Positions 17,749 to 26,668 of a DNA stretch of 64,000 bases are shown here, piece by piece. A program made the position numbers and the translations under genes. Where the stretch lies: contig JBKEDD010000005.1 in assembly GCA_047975215.1 (NCBI GenBank), positions 62,001 through 126,000 on the forward strand. The letters run 5' to 3'. Numbering within the stretch: the stretch's first letter is position 1; the number at the start of each line of letters is the position of its first letter. This DNA is from JAGRMG01 sp047975215 (lineage in GTDB: Bacteria > Pseudomonadota > Alphaproteobacteria > Rhodobacterales > Rhodobacteraceae). The notes beneath the pieces were generated by a model that had not been told where the DNA came from, ran no database searches, and saw nothing but the letters and a program-made list of their open reading frames with translations.

Positions 17749-18804
17749 TCAGATCCCTTTCATCTGTTCGTCGAATACGGCCCTGGCCCGGCCCCAGACG
17801 CCGGTGTCGAGATCGCCGAGCGTCAGCAGCGCCGGCAGAAGCTGGGCCGCGTAGTCCTTCGAGCTTTCGACCGGCAGCATCGAGGGAAGGTTGTCGATCG
17901 CCACCACGTCGAGCGGCGGGTCGTCATGCACGCGCCGCGCCGGGGTTTCCCATGTGGTGGCGCGATCATAGACCGGCACCGGGTTGTAGTCGCTGTCCGG
18001 GTCGCAGGCGATGTCGCCGATCACGCGCAGCCGGCGCTGCCCGGCAAGCGCGGATCGCGCGACGAAGACCGGTGTGCCGGGACGTGCGAAGATGCAGTTC
18101 AGGAACAGGTCGTGGTCGAGGATTTCGGGAAACGCGCCGCCATGCGCGGTCTCGGCCATGTCCCAGAGGGTGACGGGTGCATCCAGCGCCCCGCACAGAG
18201 CGGCGGCGCCGCTGCCGACCCGGCCGAGCGCGCCGATGACGATGATGCGGGGGCGCGGTTCGCCCAGGGCATCCAGTTCGCGCGTCAGTTCGCTGCACAG
18301 CACGTCCTTGCCGGGGTAAGGGCCGACAGGCGGGCAGATGCCGCCGCGCCGCTGCGCCGCCCAGGCTTTCAGCGCCACCGCAGCGCCGGCATATCCGGCC
18401 CAATAGCCGAACGCGGCAACCCGGCGGCCGGTCTCGTCCACCAGGTACTCCAGGTCGTAGAGCGTACCGCCGCCGGCGCGGAACCTTTCCAGCAGCACCT
18501 TGCCCGAATGCTGGCCCTTGAAGGCGTGGCCGAACATGATGTGGCGGTGGCGCAGCGGGCTGGCATCCTCGGGCAGTTCCTTCAGCCCGAACACGATGGC
18601 GTCTGCCGGTGCGTCGGGCCAGGTATCTTGCGCGACGATATCGCAGCCCGCCTCGCGGTAGCCGCCGATGCCTATGGCCCGGGTGCGGCTGTCTTCCACC
18701 GTGACACGTATGCCGGCGGCGATCAGCGCGGCGGCGCCATCGGGCGTCAGGCCGACGCGGTCCTCGTTGGGGCGCTGTTCGGCGCGAACCCACAGATGTG
18801 TCAT
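17749..18804 (-). CDS. saccharopine dehydrogenase (NAD+, L-lysine-forming)
   Basis: Predicted 351 residues of the LYS1-like family, related to alanine dehydrogenase. N-terminal substrate domain has RPNEDRVGLTPDGAAALIAAG; the nucleotide site is VIGALGRVGSGAA; the end carries VDNLPS-like AIDNLPSMLPVESSKDYA. It joins lysine and 2-oxoglutarate to saccharopine or the reverse. ATG at 18804 was chosen because AAGGAA lies eight bases upstream; a longer frame to 18903 has no ribosome site. It is the first gene of the pair. Confidence 0.88.
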   Translation of the reverse strand: MTHLWVRAEQRPNEDRVGLTPDGAAALIAAGIRVTVEDSRTRAIGIGGYREAGCDIVAQDTWPDAPADAIVFGLKELPEDASPLRHRHIMFGHAFKGQHSGKVLLERFRAGGGTLYDLEYLVDETGRRVAAFGYWAGYAGAAVALKAWAAQRRGGICPPVGPYPGKDVLCSELTRELDALGEPRPRIIVIGALGRVGSGAAALCGALDAPVTLWDMAETAHGGAFPEILDHDLFLNCIFARPGTPVFVARSALAGQRRLRVIGDIACDPDSDYNPVPVYDRATTWETPARRVHDDPPLDVVAIDNLPSMLPVESSKDYAAQLLPALLTLGDLDTGVWGRARAVFDEQMKGI

Positions 18805-18899
18805 GGCATCGTTCCTTGCGGCATTCCGGCCCGGTTTCGGCGCGGCAGCACGGTCGTCGTACCCCGCGCGTGGTTCGGATCTGACATTCCCGCGGCTCC

Positions 18900-19628
18900 T
18901 CAAAGATGCGTCTGGGCAAAGTGGCGCTCGGGCGCCTCAAGATGCGGCACGGCGTTGAACAGAACCGGGCTGAGCCGGTCGCCGATCGGATAGAGCCGGT
19001 GCATCGAAGTGTTCATGATCGCCAGCGCCATGCGCGCCATGGCGGGAATCTCCAGTTCCAGAACCTGGCGCATCGCCATCGCGATAAGCCCGCCGGATGT
19101 CACCACCAGCGCCGGGCCGTCGCCCGCCGCGATCTCGGTCAGGGCCGCGTTGACGCGGGTCTCGAAGTTGGCGAAGCTCTCGGGCGGATCCTCGATCTCG
19201 TCGTTCTGCCAGGCGGCGAAAACGACCGGCAGATGCTGGATGAAACCTTCGCGCGCGAGCGGAACGGGAATACCCTTCTGCTGTTCCAGCAGGCGGGCCA
19301 TGGTGAAATATTCCAGTTCGTTCAGGCGCGGATCGCGGATCACCGAGTTCAGGCCCATGCCCTGCACGGTTTCGGCATGGCGGATCAGGGTGCCGGAATA
19401 GACCCGGGTATGATGACTGCCCGAGTCGCGCAGATGCGCGCCCAGCCATTCCGACTGGCGCCGGCCCAGCGGGCTGAGCCGGTCATAGCTGGCCTCGTCC
19501 CGGGCCTCGGTATTGGCCTGGCCATGGCGGATCAGGGTGATATGCGACCTCGGCGGCGGCTCCTTCCGGCGCCTCTTTAGGCGAGCCGCGCGCAAGTGGA
19601 AAGTGCGACCGGAGCGATTGCGCGTCAA
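18900..19628 (-). CDS. histidine phosphatase family protein
   Basis: Phosphoglycerate-mutase-fold protein, up to 242 residues. The catalytic RHG motif is in ITLIRHGQANTEA, the second-half histidine lies in the TSGGLI region variant, and TLIRHAETV gives the conserved Arg. The start is unclear: the only start codons before the RHG motif are TTG (19628 and one further in), while the position where homologues begin (before SHITLIRHG) has AGG, nine bases after a good AAGGAG. Either a weak TTG start is used or the normal ATG has been lost. Substrate unknown. The 275 nt from 19629 to 19903 hold no gene I can support. Confidence 0.8.
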   Translation of the reverse strand: MTRNRSGRTFHLRAARLKRRRKEPPPRSHITLIRHGQANTEARDEASYDRLSPLGRRQSEWLGAHLRDSGSHHTRVYSGTLIRHAETVQGMGLNSVIRDPRLNELEYFTMARLLEQQKGIPVPLAREGFIQHLPVVFAAWQNDEIEDPPESFANFETRVNAALTEIAAGDGPALVVTSGGLIAMAMRQVLELEIPAMARMALAIMNTSMHRLYPIGDRLSPVLFNAVPHLEAPERHFAQTHL

Positions 19629-19903
19629 TGGTGCGTTTCGGGCGGGGGCGGCGGCCGGGATGTGGTCGGCCCACCATCTGGTCTGGCGCGCCGCTCGCGG
19701 GGTCGGTGCCGGTACAGACGATGCCGGGCTTCGCCAAGGCGCAAGGCCTGCGTGGCCCGATCTCTTGAATGAACCGCGTCACATCCGAGAACCGGGTTTG
19801 TGATGGCGCATCAGCACGTTTGAGGGTCGGCCCCGGCGTGGCGGATCGAACCGGTCGGTTCGTCGCGGAACCCGGCGGTCCTGGCCAGGCATGGGTTTCG
19901 CCT

Positions 19904-20605
19904 TCAGGACCATTCGACCTCGCCCAGAAAGATGTATCCGGCGCCATAGATCGTCTTGATCAGGCGAGGGTTCCTGGGGTCCTCGCACAGCTTGGTGCGC
20001 AGCCGCGAAATGCGAACGTCCATGGCGCGATCAAAGCTATCGCCCGCGGTACCGCCAAGCGATTGCTGCATCTGTGCGCGCGAGATCAGACGCCGCGGGC
20101 TTTCCAGGAAAAGCCGAAGCACTTCGCCCTCGGCATGGCTGAACGGGGTTTCCGCCCCGTTGCGGTCTTGCAGCACATAGCGGTCGAAATGCGCCGTCCA
20201 GCCGTTGAACCTGGCTGTTTCGCCAGCCCGCTGAAGCGTCCTGTTGCCGCGCAGACGGGCGCGGATACGGGCCACCACCTCGGCCGGATCGAACGGTTTG
20301 GTGATGTAGTCGTCGGCCCCCAGTTCAAGGCCCGCCACCCGGTCCCGCACCTGCGCGCGGCCGGAAATGATGATTACCGCCGCCCCCTGTTCCAGTGCCA
20401 GCCGATGCACCAGGGCCAGCCCGTCGGTGTCCGGCAGCGACAGATCGACCAGGCACACATCCGGCGTGACGCGTTTCAGCGAGGCTTCGAACTGGCGGGC
20501 GCGGGCGAAACACTGGGTGCGAAAGCCGGCCTCTTCCAGCGCATCGGTCAGGATGCGCCGGATTTCGGGTTCATCGTCCAGGATGGTGACAAGCGGGGCG
20601 GTCAT
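19904..20605 (-). CDS. OmpR-family response regulator
   Basis: Predicted 233 residues: receiver domain (1-120) with acidic pocket D10/D11, phospho-acceptor D54 and K103, then a winged-helix DNA-binding domain with the KTIYGAGYIF ending typical of OmpR/PhoB. Its start overlaps the stop of the upstream hybrid kinase gene (ATGA at 20602-20605), so kinase and regulator form a coupled two-component unit. Signal and targets are unknown. The inverted repeat upstream of the kinase (22563-22598) is a candidate autoregulatory site. Confidence 0.92.
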   Translation of the reverse strand: MTAPLVTILDDEPEIRRILTDALEEAGFRTQCFARARQFEASLKRVTPDVCLVDLSLPDTDGLALVHRLALEQGAAVIIISGRAQVRDRVAGLELGADDYITKPFDPAEVVARIRARLRGNRTLQRAGETARFNGWTAHFDRYVLQDRNGAETPFSHAEGEVLRLFLESPRRLISRAQMQQSLGGTAGDSFDRAMDVRISRLRTKLCEDPRNPRLIKTIYGAGYIFLGEVEWS

Positions 20606-22503
20606 GCAGCGGCCTCCGGGCGGATCAGGGCCGATAATTGCGTGGCGGTGAAAGGCTTGTGCAGCACCGGACCACGGGTCAGCGCGCTGCGGTGCAGCGG
20701 ATCGTCGGGCGGCAGCGATGTCATCAGAAGACAGGTCAGATCGCGGCCCGCGATCCGGTCGATCAGATCCAAACCGGTGGCGCTGCCGCGCAGGCGTATG
20801 TCGGACAGAACCAGGCGGATATCGTCCAGATCGGCGGTCAGCGCCACCGCCTCATCCACCGATTCCGCCTCGACCACGGCAAAACCCAGTTCCATCAGCA
20901 TGTCGCGAAAGCCGGTGCGCAGTTCGGGGTTATCCTCGACCAGCAGCGCCAGCCCGCCATTTCCCGCGGGCGCCTCGCGATAGGGCAGGCGCAATGTAAC
21001 CTGCGCTCCGGTCGTCGTGTTGCCCAGCCGCAGATCGCCGCCGGCCAGCTTGACCATGTCGTAAACCATCGGCAGACCCAGCCCCGACCCTTCGCCGCCC
21101 TTGGTGGAAAAGAACGGGTCAAGCGCCTTATCCAGCGCCTCGGGCGAAAAACCCGGACCGGTATCGCCGACCGAGAATTCGACCCAGATTCGCCCGATGC
21201 AATGGGCGCTGATGGTGATCTGGCCGCTGCTGCCACAGGCATCGCGGGCGTTCAGGACGAGGTTTACCAGCGCGTCCTGCAACATGCCCGCATCCAGCAG
21301 AAGCACCCGGTCCGGGGTGTGGTCCAGAATGCTGAGTCCGACCGAGCGCGGCAGGCTGGGGGTGGCCAGCAGCTTGAGATCCTCCAGCAGCACATGCAGG
21401 TCGATGGCCGCCGGACGAAGGGTGCGCAGCCCGGTCATGTCGGCGATCCTGTTAAGCAGCCGGCCGCCGCGTCGTGCCGTGGCCTGTGTGCCCGCGACCA
21501 GTTCGGCCGCCCGCGGGCCGAGATCCATGCCCGCCAACCTGCTCTGCATGCCCAGAATGATGGTCAGCAGGTTGGAGAAATCGTGCGCCAGCCCGCTGGT
21601 CATCTGCGCGGCCAGCGCCCGGCGGTGCGATTGCTGCAAAGCCACGCGGGCCTGGGTTTCCTCGGTGACGTCCATCGACAGGATATAGACGCCTCCAGAC
21701 CGATCCGGGGTAAAGGCCACGCGGATGCGGCGCGAATCGTGGTCTTCGGTAAACTCGAATACCGGGCTGCGCCCCTCCCACGCCGCGCGCAGATGCGGCT
21801 CGATCCGGGCGAAGACCGACGGACCCAGCGCATCGGCGATATGCAGCCCGACGATTTCGGACAGACGGCCAGGGAGGACCGAACTGAGGCGCCGGTTGGA
21901 ATAGGTGTAGACCCCGTCCGCACCGACATGGGCGATATGTGCCGGCATCATCTCGGTCGTCAGCCGGGTCCGCGCCTCGATCTCGGTCAGTTGCCGCTTG
22001 GCCTCTTCCAGGGCGGTGATGGTGGCGGCCAACTGACGGTTGGTGGCCGACAGTTCCTCGGCATGGGCAAGCAGTTGCCCCGACAGTTCTTCGGATCGTG
22101 ACATCAGCAGCCTTTCGACCCGCTTGGCGGCGGTGATGTCGGTGTAGACCGTGACCCAGCCGCCCTGCGGCAGCGGCGCGCCCTCGATGGAAATGATCTG
22201 GCCGTTGGGGCGGGTGCGTTCCAGGTAGTGCGCCTCGAACGCACGGGCCTGATCGACCCGCGTTCGGACCATGGTCGCGACATCGTCTTCGTCGCCATAG
22301 TCGCCCCGTTCGGCCATGTGCCGGATGGTGTCTTCGAAACGCGCGCCGGGCCGGACCAGCCGGTCGGGCAGGTCGAACATTTCCTTGAAGCGGCTGTTGC
22401 ACACCGCCAGCCGCAGATCGTTGTCATAGATCGACAGCGCCTGTGCGATAAGGTTCAGACCGGCCTCGGTCATCGCCTTTCTCTGTTGTTCGGCGTAGTC
22501 CAA
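20602..22503 (-). CDS. hybrid sensor histidine kinase (PAS-PAS-HisKA-HATPase-REC)
   Basis: Predicted 633 residues, soluble, without clear transmembrane segments. Two PAS-type sensor regions (about 15-130 and 190-290), a coiled linker, HisKA with the phospho-histidine in GLAHDFSNLLTI, a HATPase with GDTGPGFS and GSGLGLPMV, and a C-terminal receiver with acceptor Asp in VLSDIRLRG. Start placed at TTG 22503 because GGAGGA at 22510-22515 is six bases upstream; ATG codons at 22524 and 22551 have no ribosome site. A terminal receiver plus a separate OmpR regulator suggests a phosphorelay or a damping receiver. Ligand unknown; cytoplasmic PAS domains suggest an internal cue. Confidence 0.9.
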   Translation of the reverse strand: MDYAEQQRKAMTEAGLNLIAQALSIYDNDLRLAVCNSRFKEMFDLPDRLVRPGARFEDTIRHMAERGDYGDEDDVATMVRTRVDQARAFEAHYLERTRPNGQIISIEGAPLPQGGWVTVYTDITAAKRVERLLMSRSEELSGQLLAHAEELSATNRQLAATITALEEAKRQLTEIEARTRLTTEMMPAHIAHVGADGVYTYSNRRLSSVLPGRLSEIVGLHIADALGPSVFARIEPHLRAAWEGRSPVFEFTEDHDSRRIRVAFTPDRSGGVYILSMDVTEETQARVALQQSHRRALAAQMTSGLAHDFSNLLTIILGMQSRLAGMDLGPRAAELVAGTQATARRGGRLLNRIADMTGLRTLRPAAIDLHVLLEDLKLLATPSLPRSVGLSILDHTPDRVLLLDAGMLQDALVNLVLNARDACGSSGQITISAHCIGRIWVEFSVGDTGPGFSPEALDKALDPFFSTKGGEGSGLGLPMVYDMVKLAGGDLRLGNTTTGAQVTLRLPYREAPAGNGGLALLVEDNPELRTGFRDMLMELGFAVVEAESVDEAVALTADLDDIRLVLSDIRLRGSATGLDLIDRIAGRDLTCLLMTSLPPDDPLHRSALTRGPVLHKPFTATQLSALIRPEAAA

Positions 22504-22562
22504 AACGCATCCTCCGCATCTCATGGCTAACACCGGATTGCCGCGCCGCATAGGGCCGGCTC

Positions 22563-22598
22563 GTTACAGCGCAGCCGCCCCGGATGCGGCACTGTAAC
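22563..22598. promoter_or_regulatory. nested inverted repeat in the kinase/ligase divergent region
   Basis: GTTACAG (22563-22569) and CTGTAAC (22592-22598) enclose a second inverted pair GCCGC/GCGGC, giving a 36-nt cruciform-capable element 60 nt upstream of the kinase start and about 130 nt upstream of the acyl-CoA ligase. It may be an operator for the OmpR-type regulator or part of a leader hairpin. Symmetry is seen; function is inferred. Confidence 0.4.
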
Positions 22599-22727
22599 AA
22601 TTCGTAAGATTTGGGAAAACATCGCGAAAAAGTTGACCCGCAAAAATCGGTCTGTTCTGGTTCGCGCAGAAATCGCAGCGGCGATCACGCGAGGCCGCCA
22701 AACGGCCGGCACGGGAGGAGTTGCATA

Positions 22728-24701
22728 TTGGCTCAGACGCAGTCGGGCGCCATGGGGCTTTCGTCCCTTCCGGCGCTGCTTCATCGCAATGCCACCCAGC
22801 TTAGCGACCGCCCGGCCTATCGCGAGAAAGAATTCGGCATCTGGCAGTGCTGGACCTGGGCGGAAACCGCCGCCGAGATCGAGGCGCTGGCGCTGGGGTT
22901 GATCAACCTGGGCGTCATGGAGGGCGACTTCGTCGCCATTATCGGCCGCAACCGCCCCTATCTGTACTGGTCCATGGTGGCGGCGCAGTCGGTCGGCGCG
23001 GTGCCGGTGCCGCTTTACCAGGACCAGGGCGCCGAAGAGATGGCCTATGTGATGGAGCATTGCGGCGCCCGCTTTGCCATTGTCGGCGATCAGGAACAGG
23101 TGGACAAGGTCATCGAGATCCAGGACCGGCTGCACCAGTTCGAACACATGATCTATGTCGATCAGCGCGGGATGCGCAAATACGATCACCGACAGCTGCA
23201 TCGTTTCATCGACATCCAGGATCAGGGCCGCGCCTCCTACCACGAGCGCATCGCCGAACTCGAGGCGCGCCGCGCCCGCCAGGACTATGACAGCATCTGC
23301 GTGATGCTTTACACCTCGGGAACCACGGGCAAGCCCAAGGGCGTCGTCCTGTCCAACCGCAACGTGATCGAAACCGCCCGGAACTCGACCGATTTCGACC
23401 ATCTGAGCGCGGGCGAGAATATCCTGTCCTATCTGCCGATGGCGTGGGTGGGGGATTTCATTTTCTCCATCGCCCAGGCCTATTGGTGCGGCTTCTGCGT
23501 CAACTGTCCCGAAAGCGGCGATACCATGATGATCGACCTGCGCGAGATCGGGCCGACCTATTTCTTCGCCCCGCCACGGGTGTTCGAAACCCAGCTGACT
23601 AACGTGATGATCCGCATGGAGGACGCAAGCCCCTTCAAGCAGCGGGTTTTCCATCACTTCATGGCGCACGCCAAGAAGGTTGGCGGCAGGCTGCTGGACG
23701 GCAGGCCGGTTGGCGCCTGGGACCGGCTGAAATACGCTTTGGGCAATGCCCTTGTCTACGGACCGTTGAAGGACACGCTGGGATACGGGCGCATTCGCGT
23801 CGGCTATACGGCGGGCGAGGCGATCGGGCCGGAGATATTCGAATTCTACCGCAGCCTCGGCATCAACCTGAAACAGCTATACGGCCAGACGGAGGCGACG
23901 GTGTTCGTTACCGTCCAGCCCGATGGCGAGGTGCGCGCAGATACCGTCGGTGTGCCGGCGCCGGGCGTCGAAATCCGCATCGCCGAGAATGGCGAGATCT
24001 TCTACCGTTCGCCCGGCGTGTTCGTCGAATACTACAAGAATTCCGAAAGCACCGCCTCGACCAAGGATGCCGAGGGCTGGGTCGCTACCGGCGACGCCGG
24101 GTTCTTCGAGGAGGAAACCGGCCATCTGCGCATCATCGACCGCGCCAAGGACGTGGGCAAGATGGCCGACGGGTCGATGTTCGCGCCGAAATACGTCGAG
24201 AACAAGCTGAAGTTCTATCCCGACATCCTGGAGGCGGTGGTGTTCGGCAACGGCCGCGACAATTGCGTCGCGTTCATCAATATCGACCTCTCGGCGGTGG
24301 GCAACTGGGCCGAGCGCAACAACATCGCCTATGCGTCCTATCAGGAACTGGCCGGCCACCCGCGGGTTCTGGCCAGCATCCGGGAGCATGTAAGCGCGGT
24401 GAACGGGTCGATCGCCGAAGATGCGATGCTGTCAGGCTGCCAGGTGCATCGTTTCGTCGTGCTGCACAAGGAACTGGATGCCGACGATGGCGAGATGACC
24501 CGCACCCGCAAGGTGCGCCGCCGCATCGTGGAGGAGAAATTCGCCGATATCATCGCGGCACTGTACGACGGGTCCGACAAGATAAGCACCGTGACCGAAG
24601 TGACCTACGAGGACGGGCGCAAGGGAGCGATCAAGGCCACACTGACGATCTGCGACGCCGAGGTAGTGCCGGTGGCCCCGCGGCAGGTGGCCGCGCAATG
24701 A
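22728..24701 (+). CDS. AMP-forming acyl-CoA ligase (long-chain/aryl type), cassette 1
   Basis: Predicted 657 residues of the ANL superfamily. The P-loop YTSGTTGKPKG, the aromatic/A5 motif YGQTEATVF, and the hinge region ATGDAGFFEEETGHLRIIDR are intact, though the catalytic A10 lysine region (TRTRKVRRR) is as in long-chain synthetases. It forms an acyl-adenylate and then an acyl-CoA. Start at TTG 22728 is favoured by GGGAGGAG seven bases upstream; no ATG fits. It is the first gene of a Liv-type ABC importer operon, implying that the imported acid is activated on entry. The substrate (fatty, aromatic or other acid) is not deducible. Confidence 0.88.
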   Translation: MAQTQSGAMGLSSLPALLHRNATQLSDRPAYREKEFGIWQCWTWAETAAEIEALALGLINLGVMEGDFVAIIGRNRPYLYWSMVAAQSVGAVPVPLYQDQGAEEMAYVMEHCGARFAIVGDQEQVDKVIEIQDRLHQFEHMIYVDQRGMRKYDHRQLHRFIDIQDQGRASYHERIAELEARRARQDYDSICVMLYTSGTTGKPKGVVLSNRNVIETARNSTDFDHLSAGENILSYLPMAWVGDFIFSIAQAYWCGFCVNCPESGDTMMIDLREIGPTYFFAPPRVFETQLTNVMIRMEDASPFKQRVFHHFMAHAKKVGGRLLDGRPVGAWDRLKYALGNALVYGPLKDTLGYGRIRVGYTAGEAIGPEIFEFYRSLGINLKQLYGQTEATVFVTVQPDGEVRADTVGVPAPGVEIRIAENGEIFYRSPGVFVEYYKNSESTASTKDAEGWVATGDAGFFEEETGHLRIIDRAKDVGKMADGSMFAPKYVENKLKFYPDILEAVVFGNGRDNCVAFINIDLSAVGNWAERNNIAYASYQELAGHPRVLASIREHVSAVNGSIAEDAMLSGCQVHRFVVLHKELDADDGEMTRTRKVRRRIVEEKFADIIAALYDGSDKISTVTEVTYEDGRKGAIKATLTICDAEVVPVAPRQVAAQ

Positions 24702-24739
24702 ACAGCGCCAGCGCCATGGCCGCTGCGCGGCGATTTCAT

Positions 24740-24773
24740 GCCTCCGGCGGGAGTTATTTGGGCAAGATGAAGG
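24740..24773 (+). repeat. Rhodobacteraceae-type intergenic element carrying the livG ribosome site
   Basis: The stretch beginning GCCTCCGGCGGGAGTTATTT and ending AAGATGAAGG matches, from memory, an intergenic element common in Rhodobacteraceae genomes. Here its last bases (AAGGGA at 24770-24775) stand seven bases before the livG ATG and seem to serve as its Shine-Dalgarno. A 30-codon frame (24698-24790) crossing the element is probably not a gene. Confidence 0.5.
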
Positions 24774-24782
24774 GACGGGCGC

Positions 24783-25598
24783 ATGCTTGACGCCTCCGAA
24801 GGCTACACCACCGCCGACGGCCGCAAGATCGGCCCGGTGGTGATGGAGATGAAGAACATCACCCTTCGCTTTGGCGGTGTGGTGGCAATCGAGAATATCA
24901 GCTTCGACATCCGCGAGGGCGAGATCCGCGCCATCATCGGCCCCAACGGCGCCGGCAAAAGCTCGATGCTGAACGTGGTTTCGGGTTTTTATTCGCCGCA
25001 GGAAGGCGAGATATGGTTTCGCGGCCGGCCCAGGCCGCCGATGAAGCCCTACCAGGTCGCCCGCCAGGGCATCGCGCGCACCTTCCAGAACATCGCGCTG
25101 TTCGAGGGCATGACGGTGCTGGACAACGTCATGACCGGGCGGCTGACCCACATGAAGGCCGGCCTGTTGTCGCAGGCCCTGTGGAAAGGGCGCGCCGAAG
25201 CCGAGGAAACGGCCAACCGCGAGATCGCCGAGAAGGTCATCGACTTCCTGGAAATCCAGGCCATCCGCAAGACGCCGGTGTCGCGCCTGCCCTACGGGCT
25301 GAAGAAGCGAGTCGAACTGGCGCGCGCGCTGGCGGCCGAACCCAAGCTGTTGCTGCTGGATGAACCGATGGCCGGAATGAACGTGGAGGAGAAGGAGGAC
25401 ATGAGCCGCTTCATCCTTGATGTGAACGACGAATTCGGGACCACCATCGCGCTGATCGAACACGACATGGGCGTGGTGATGGATCTGTCCGACCGGGTGG
25501 TGGTGATGGATTACGGCAAGAAGATCGGCGACGGCACGCCTGACGAGGTGCGCAACAACCAGGAAGTCATCGACGCCTATCTGGGCGTGCAGCACTAG
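24783..25598 (+). CDS. livG: Liv-type ABC transporter ATPase (LivG), cassette 1
   Basis: Predicted 271 residues. Walker A GPNGAGKSS, Walker B LLLLDEP with AGMN, switch His in IEHDMGVV; the long insertion between Q-loop (ARTFQNIALF) and signature (RLPYGLKKRVELARAL) is typical of LivG. It is one of two ATPases of a branched-chain-amino-acid-family importer. Follows the acyl-CoA ligase by 81 nt and precedes the LivH permease by 11 nt. Confidence 0.9.
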   Translation: MLDASEGYTTADGRKIGPVVMEMKNITLRFGGVVAIENISFDIREGEIRAIIGPNGAGKSSMLNVVSGFYSPQEGEIWFRGRPRPPMKPYQVARQGIARTFQNIALFEGMTVLDNVMTGRLTHMKAGLLSQALWKGRAEAEETANREIAEKVIDFLEIQAIRKTPVSRLPYGLKKRVELARALAAEPKLLLLDEPMAGMNVEEKEDMSRFILDVNDEFGTTIALIEHDMGVVMDLSDRVVVMDYGKKIGDGTPDEVRNNQEVIDAYLGVQH

Positions 25599-25609
25599 GG
25601 AGCCGGCAG

Positions 25610-26563
25610 ATGTTACACGACATATTCATCGCACCGTTCGCCGACATGGTCGCGGCCCCGGATTTCCTGATGCAGGTGCTTTGGGAAGGCCTGGTTTCGG
25701 GCATCCTCTACGCGCTGATCGCGCTGGGCTTCGTGCTGATCTACCGCTCGAGCCGGATATTCAATTTCGCCCAGGGCATCATGGTCGTGTTTGCCGCTCT
25801 GACGCTGGTGGGGCTGCACGCGATGGGCGTGCCGGCCTGGATCAGCGTGGTTCTGACGCTGGCGGTGATGTTCGTGCTTGCGGTGACGATCGAGCGGGTG
25901 GTGCTGCGCCCGCTGGTGGGCCAGCCCGACATCATCCTGTTCATGGCCACCATCGGCATCACGCTGTTCCTGATCGGGTTCGGAGAAATCATCTTTGGCG
26001 GCGAGAACAAGGTGATGATCACCGAGGAACTGGGCATTCCCACGGGGTCGTGGACGCTCGAACCCTTCGGCGGGCTGCTGATCCTGGAACAGAAGGACGT
26101 GACGGCCGTGGCGGTTGCGGCAATGCTGGTGGTGGGGCTGCTGGTGTTTCTCAACCGCACCCAGATGGGCCGGGCGATCCGGGCGCTGGGCGACGATTCG
26201 CAGGCGGCGCTGTCGGTCGGCATCTCGCTGCGCACGATCTGGGTTCTGGTCTGGTTCATCGCCGGGATCATCGCGCTGGTCACGGGCATCGCCTGGGGCG
26301 CGCGTGCCGGCGTCAGCTTTGCGCTCGAGGTGATTGCCTACAAGGCGCTGCCGGTGCTCATGCTGGGGGGGCTGGAAAGCATCGCCGGCGCCATCATCGG
26401 CGGGCTGATGATCGGGGTGCTGGAAAAGCTGTTCGAGATTTACTGGGGTCAGCCGCTTCTGGGCGGCAACACCGAAACCTGGTTCGCCTTTGTGCTGGCG
26501 CTGATCGTGCTGCTGTTCCGCCCGCAGGGATTGTTCGGGGAGCGCATAATCGAACGGGTCTGA
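25610..26563 (+). CDS. livH: Liv-type ABC permease (LivH), cassette 1
   Basis: Predicted 317-residue inner-membrane protein of the LivH group with the family signatures GLVSGILYALIALGFVLIYR and FNFAQG near the N-terminus, and ALGDDSQAA in the cytoplasmic coupling loop. Multiple hydrophobic helices. It pairs with LivM downstream. The stop codon is followed at once by a perfect hairpin (26564-26584). Confidence 0.9.
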   Translation: MLHDIFIAPFADMVAAPDFLMQVLWEGLVSGILYALIALGFVLIYRSSRIFNFAQGIMVVFAALTLVGLHAMGVPAWISVVLTLAVMFVLAVTIERVVLRPLVGQPDIILFMATIGITLFLIGFGEIIFGGENKVMITEELGIPTGSWTLEPFGGLLILEQKDVTAVAVAAMLVVGLLVFLNRTQMGRAIRALGDDSQAALSVGISLRTIWVLVWFIAGIIALVTGIAWGARAGVSFALEVIAYKALPVLMLGGLESIAGAIIGGLMIGVLEKLFEIYWGQPLLGGNTETWFAFVLALIVLLFRPQGLFGERIIERV

Positions 26564-26584
26564 GGCAGCGCGGGGCGCGCTGCC
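26564..26584 (+). other. hairpin directly after livH
   Basis: GGCAGCGCG (26564-26572) and CGCGCTGCC (26576-26584) form a 9-bp perfect stem with a GGG loop starting one base after the livH TGA; a second 6-bp hairpin (26597-26602 with 26609-26614) follows. No U-run, so more likely an mRNA-stability or partial-termination element within the operon. The remaining 50 nt to livM hold nothing else. Confidence 0.6.
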
Positions 26585-26668
26585 GAAAGCGGAACCGCGG
26601 CCCCACGAGGCCGCACGACACCAGATCGAGGGCAGGGCGGGGCCTGCCAACCGGAAGGACGAGACGCA

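Noticed and set aside
20638..22101. 487-codon plus-strand frame opposite the hybrid kinase
   Set aside because: Antisense shadow; the minus-strand frame has clear HisKA, HATPase and REC motifs.
24698..24790. 30-codon ORF overlapping the cassette 1 ligase stop and livG start
   Set aside because: It is made of the intergenic repeat element and overlaps livG in another frame by eight bases; unlike the pdxJ/acpS case the end is not a clean start-stop overlap.
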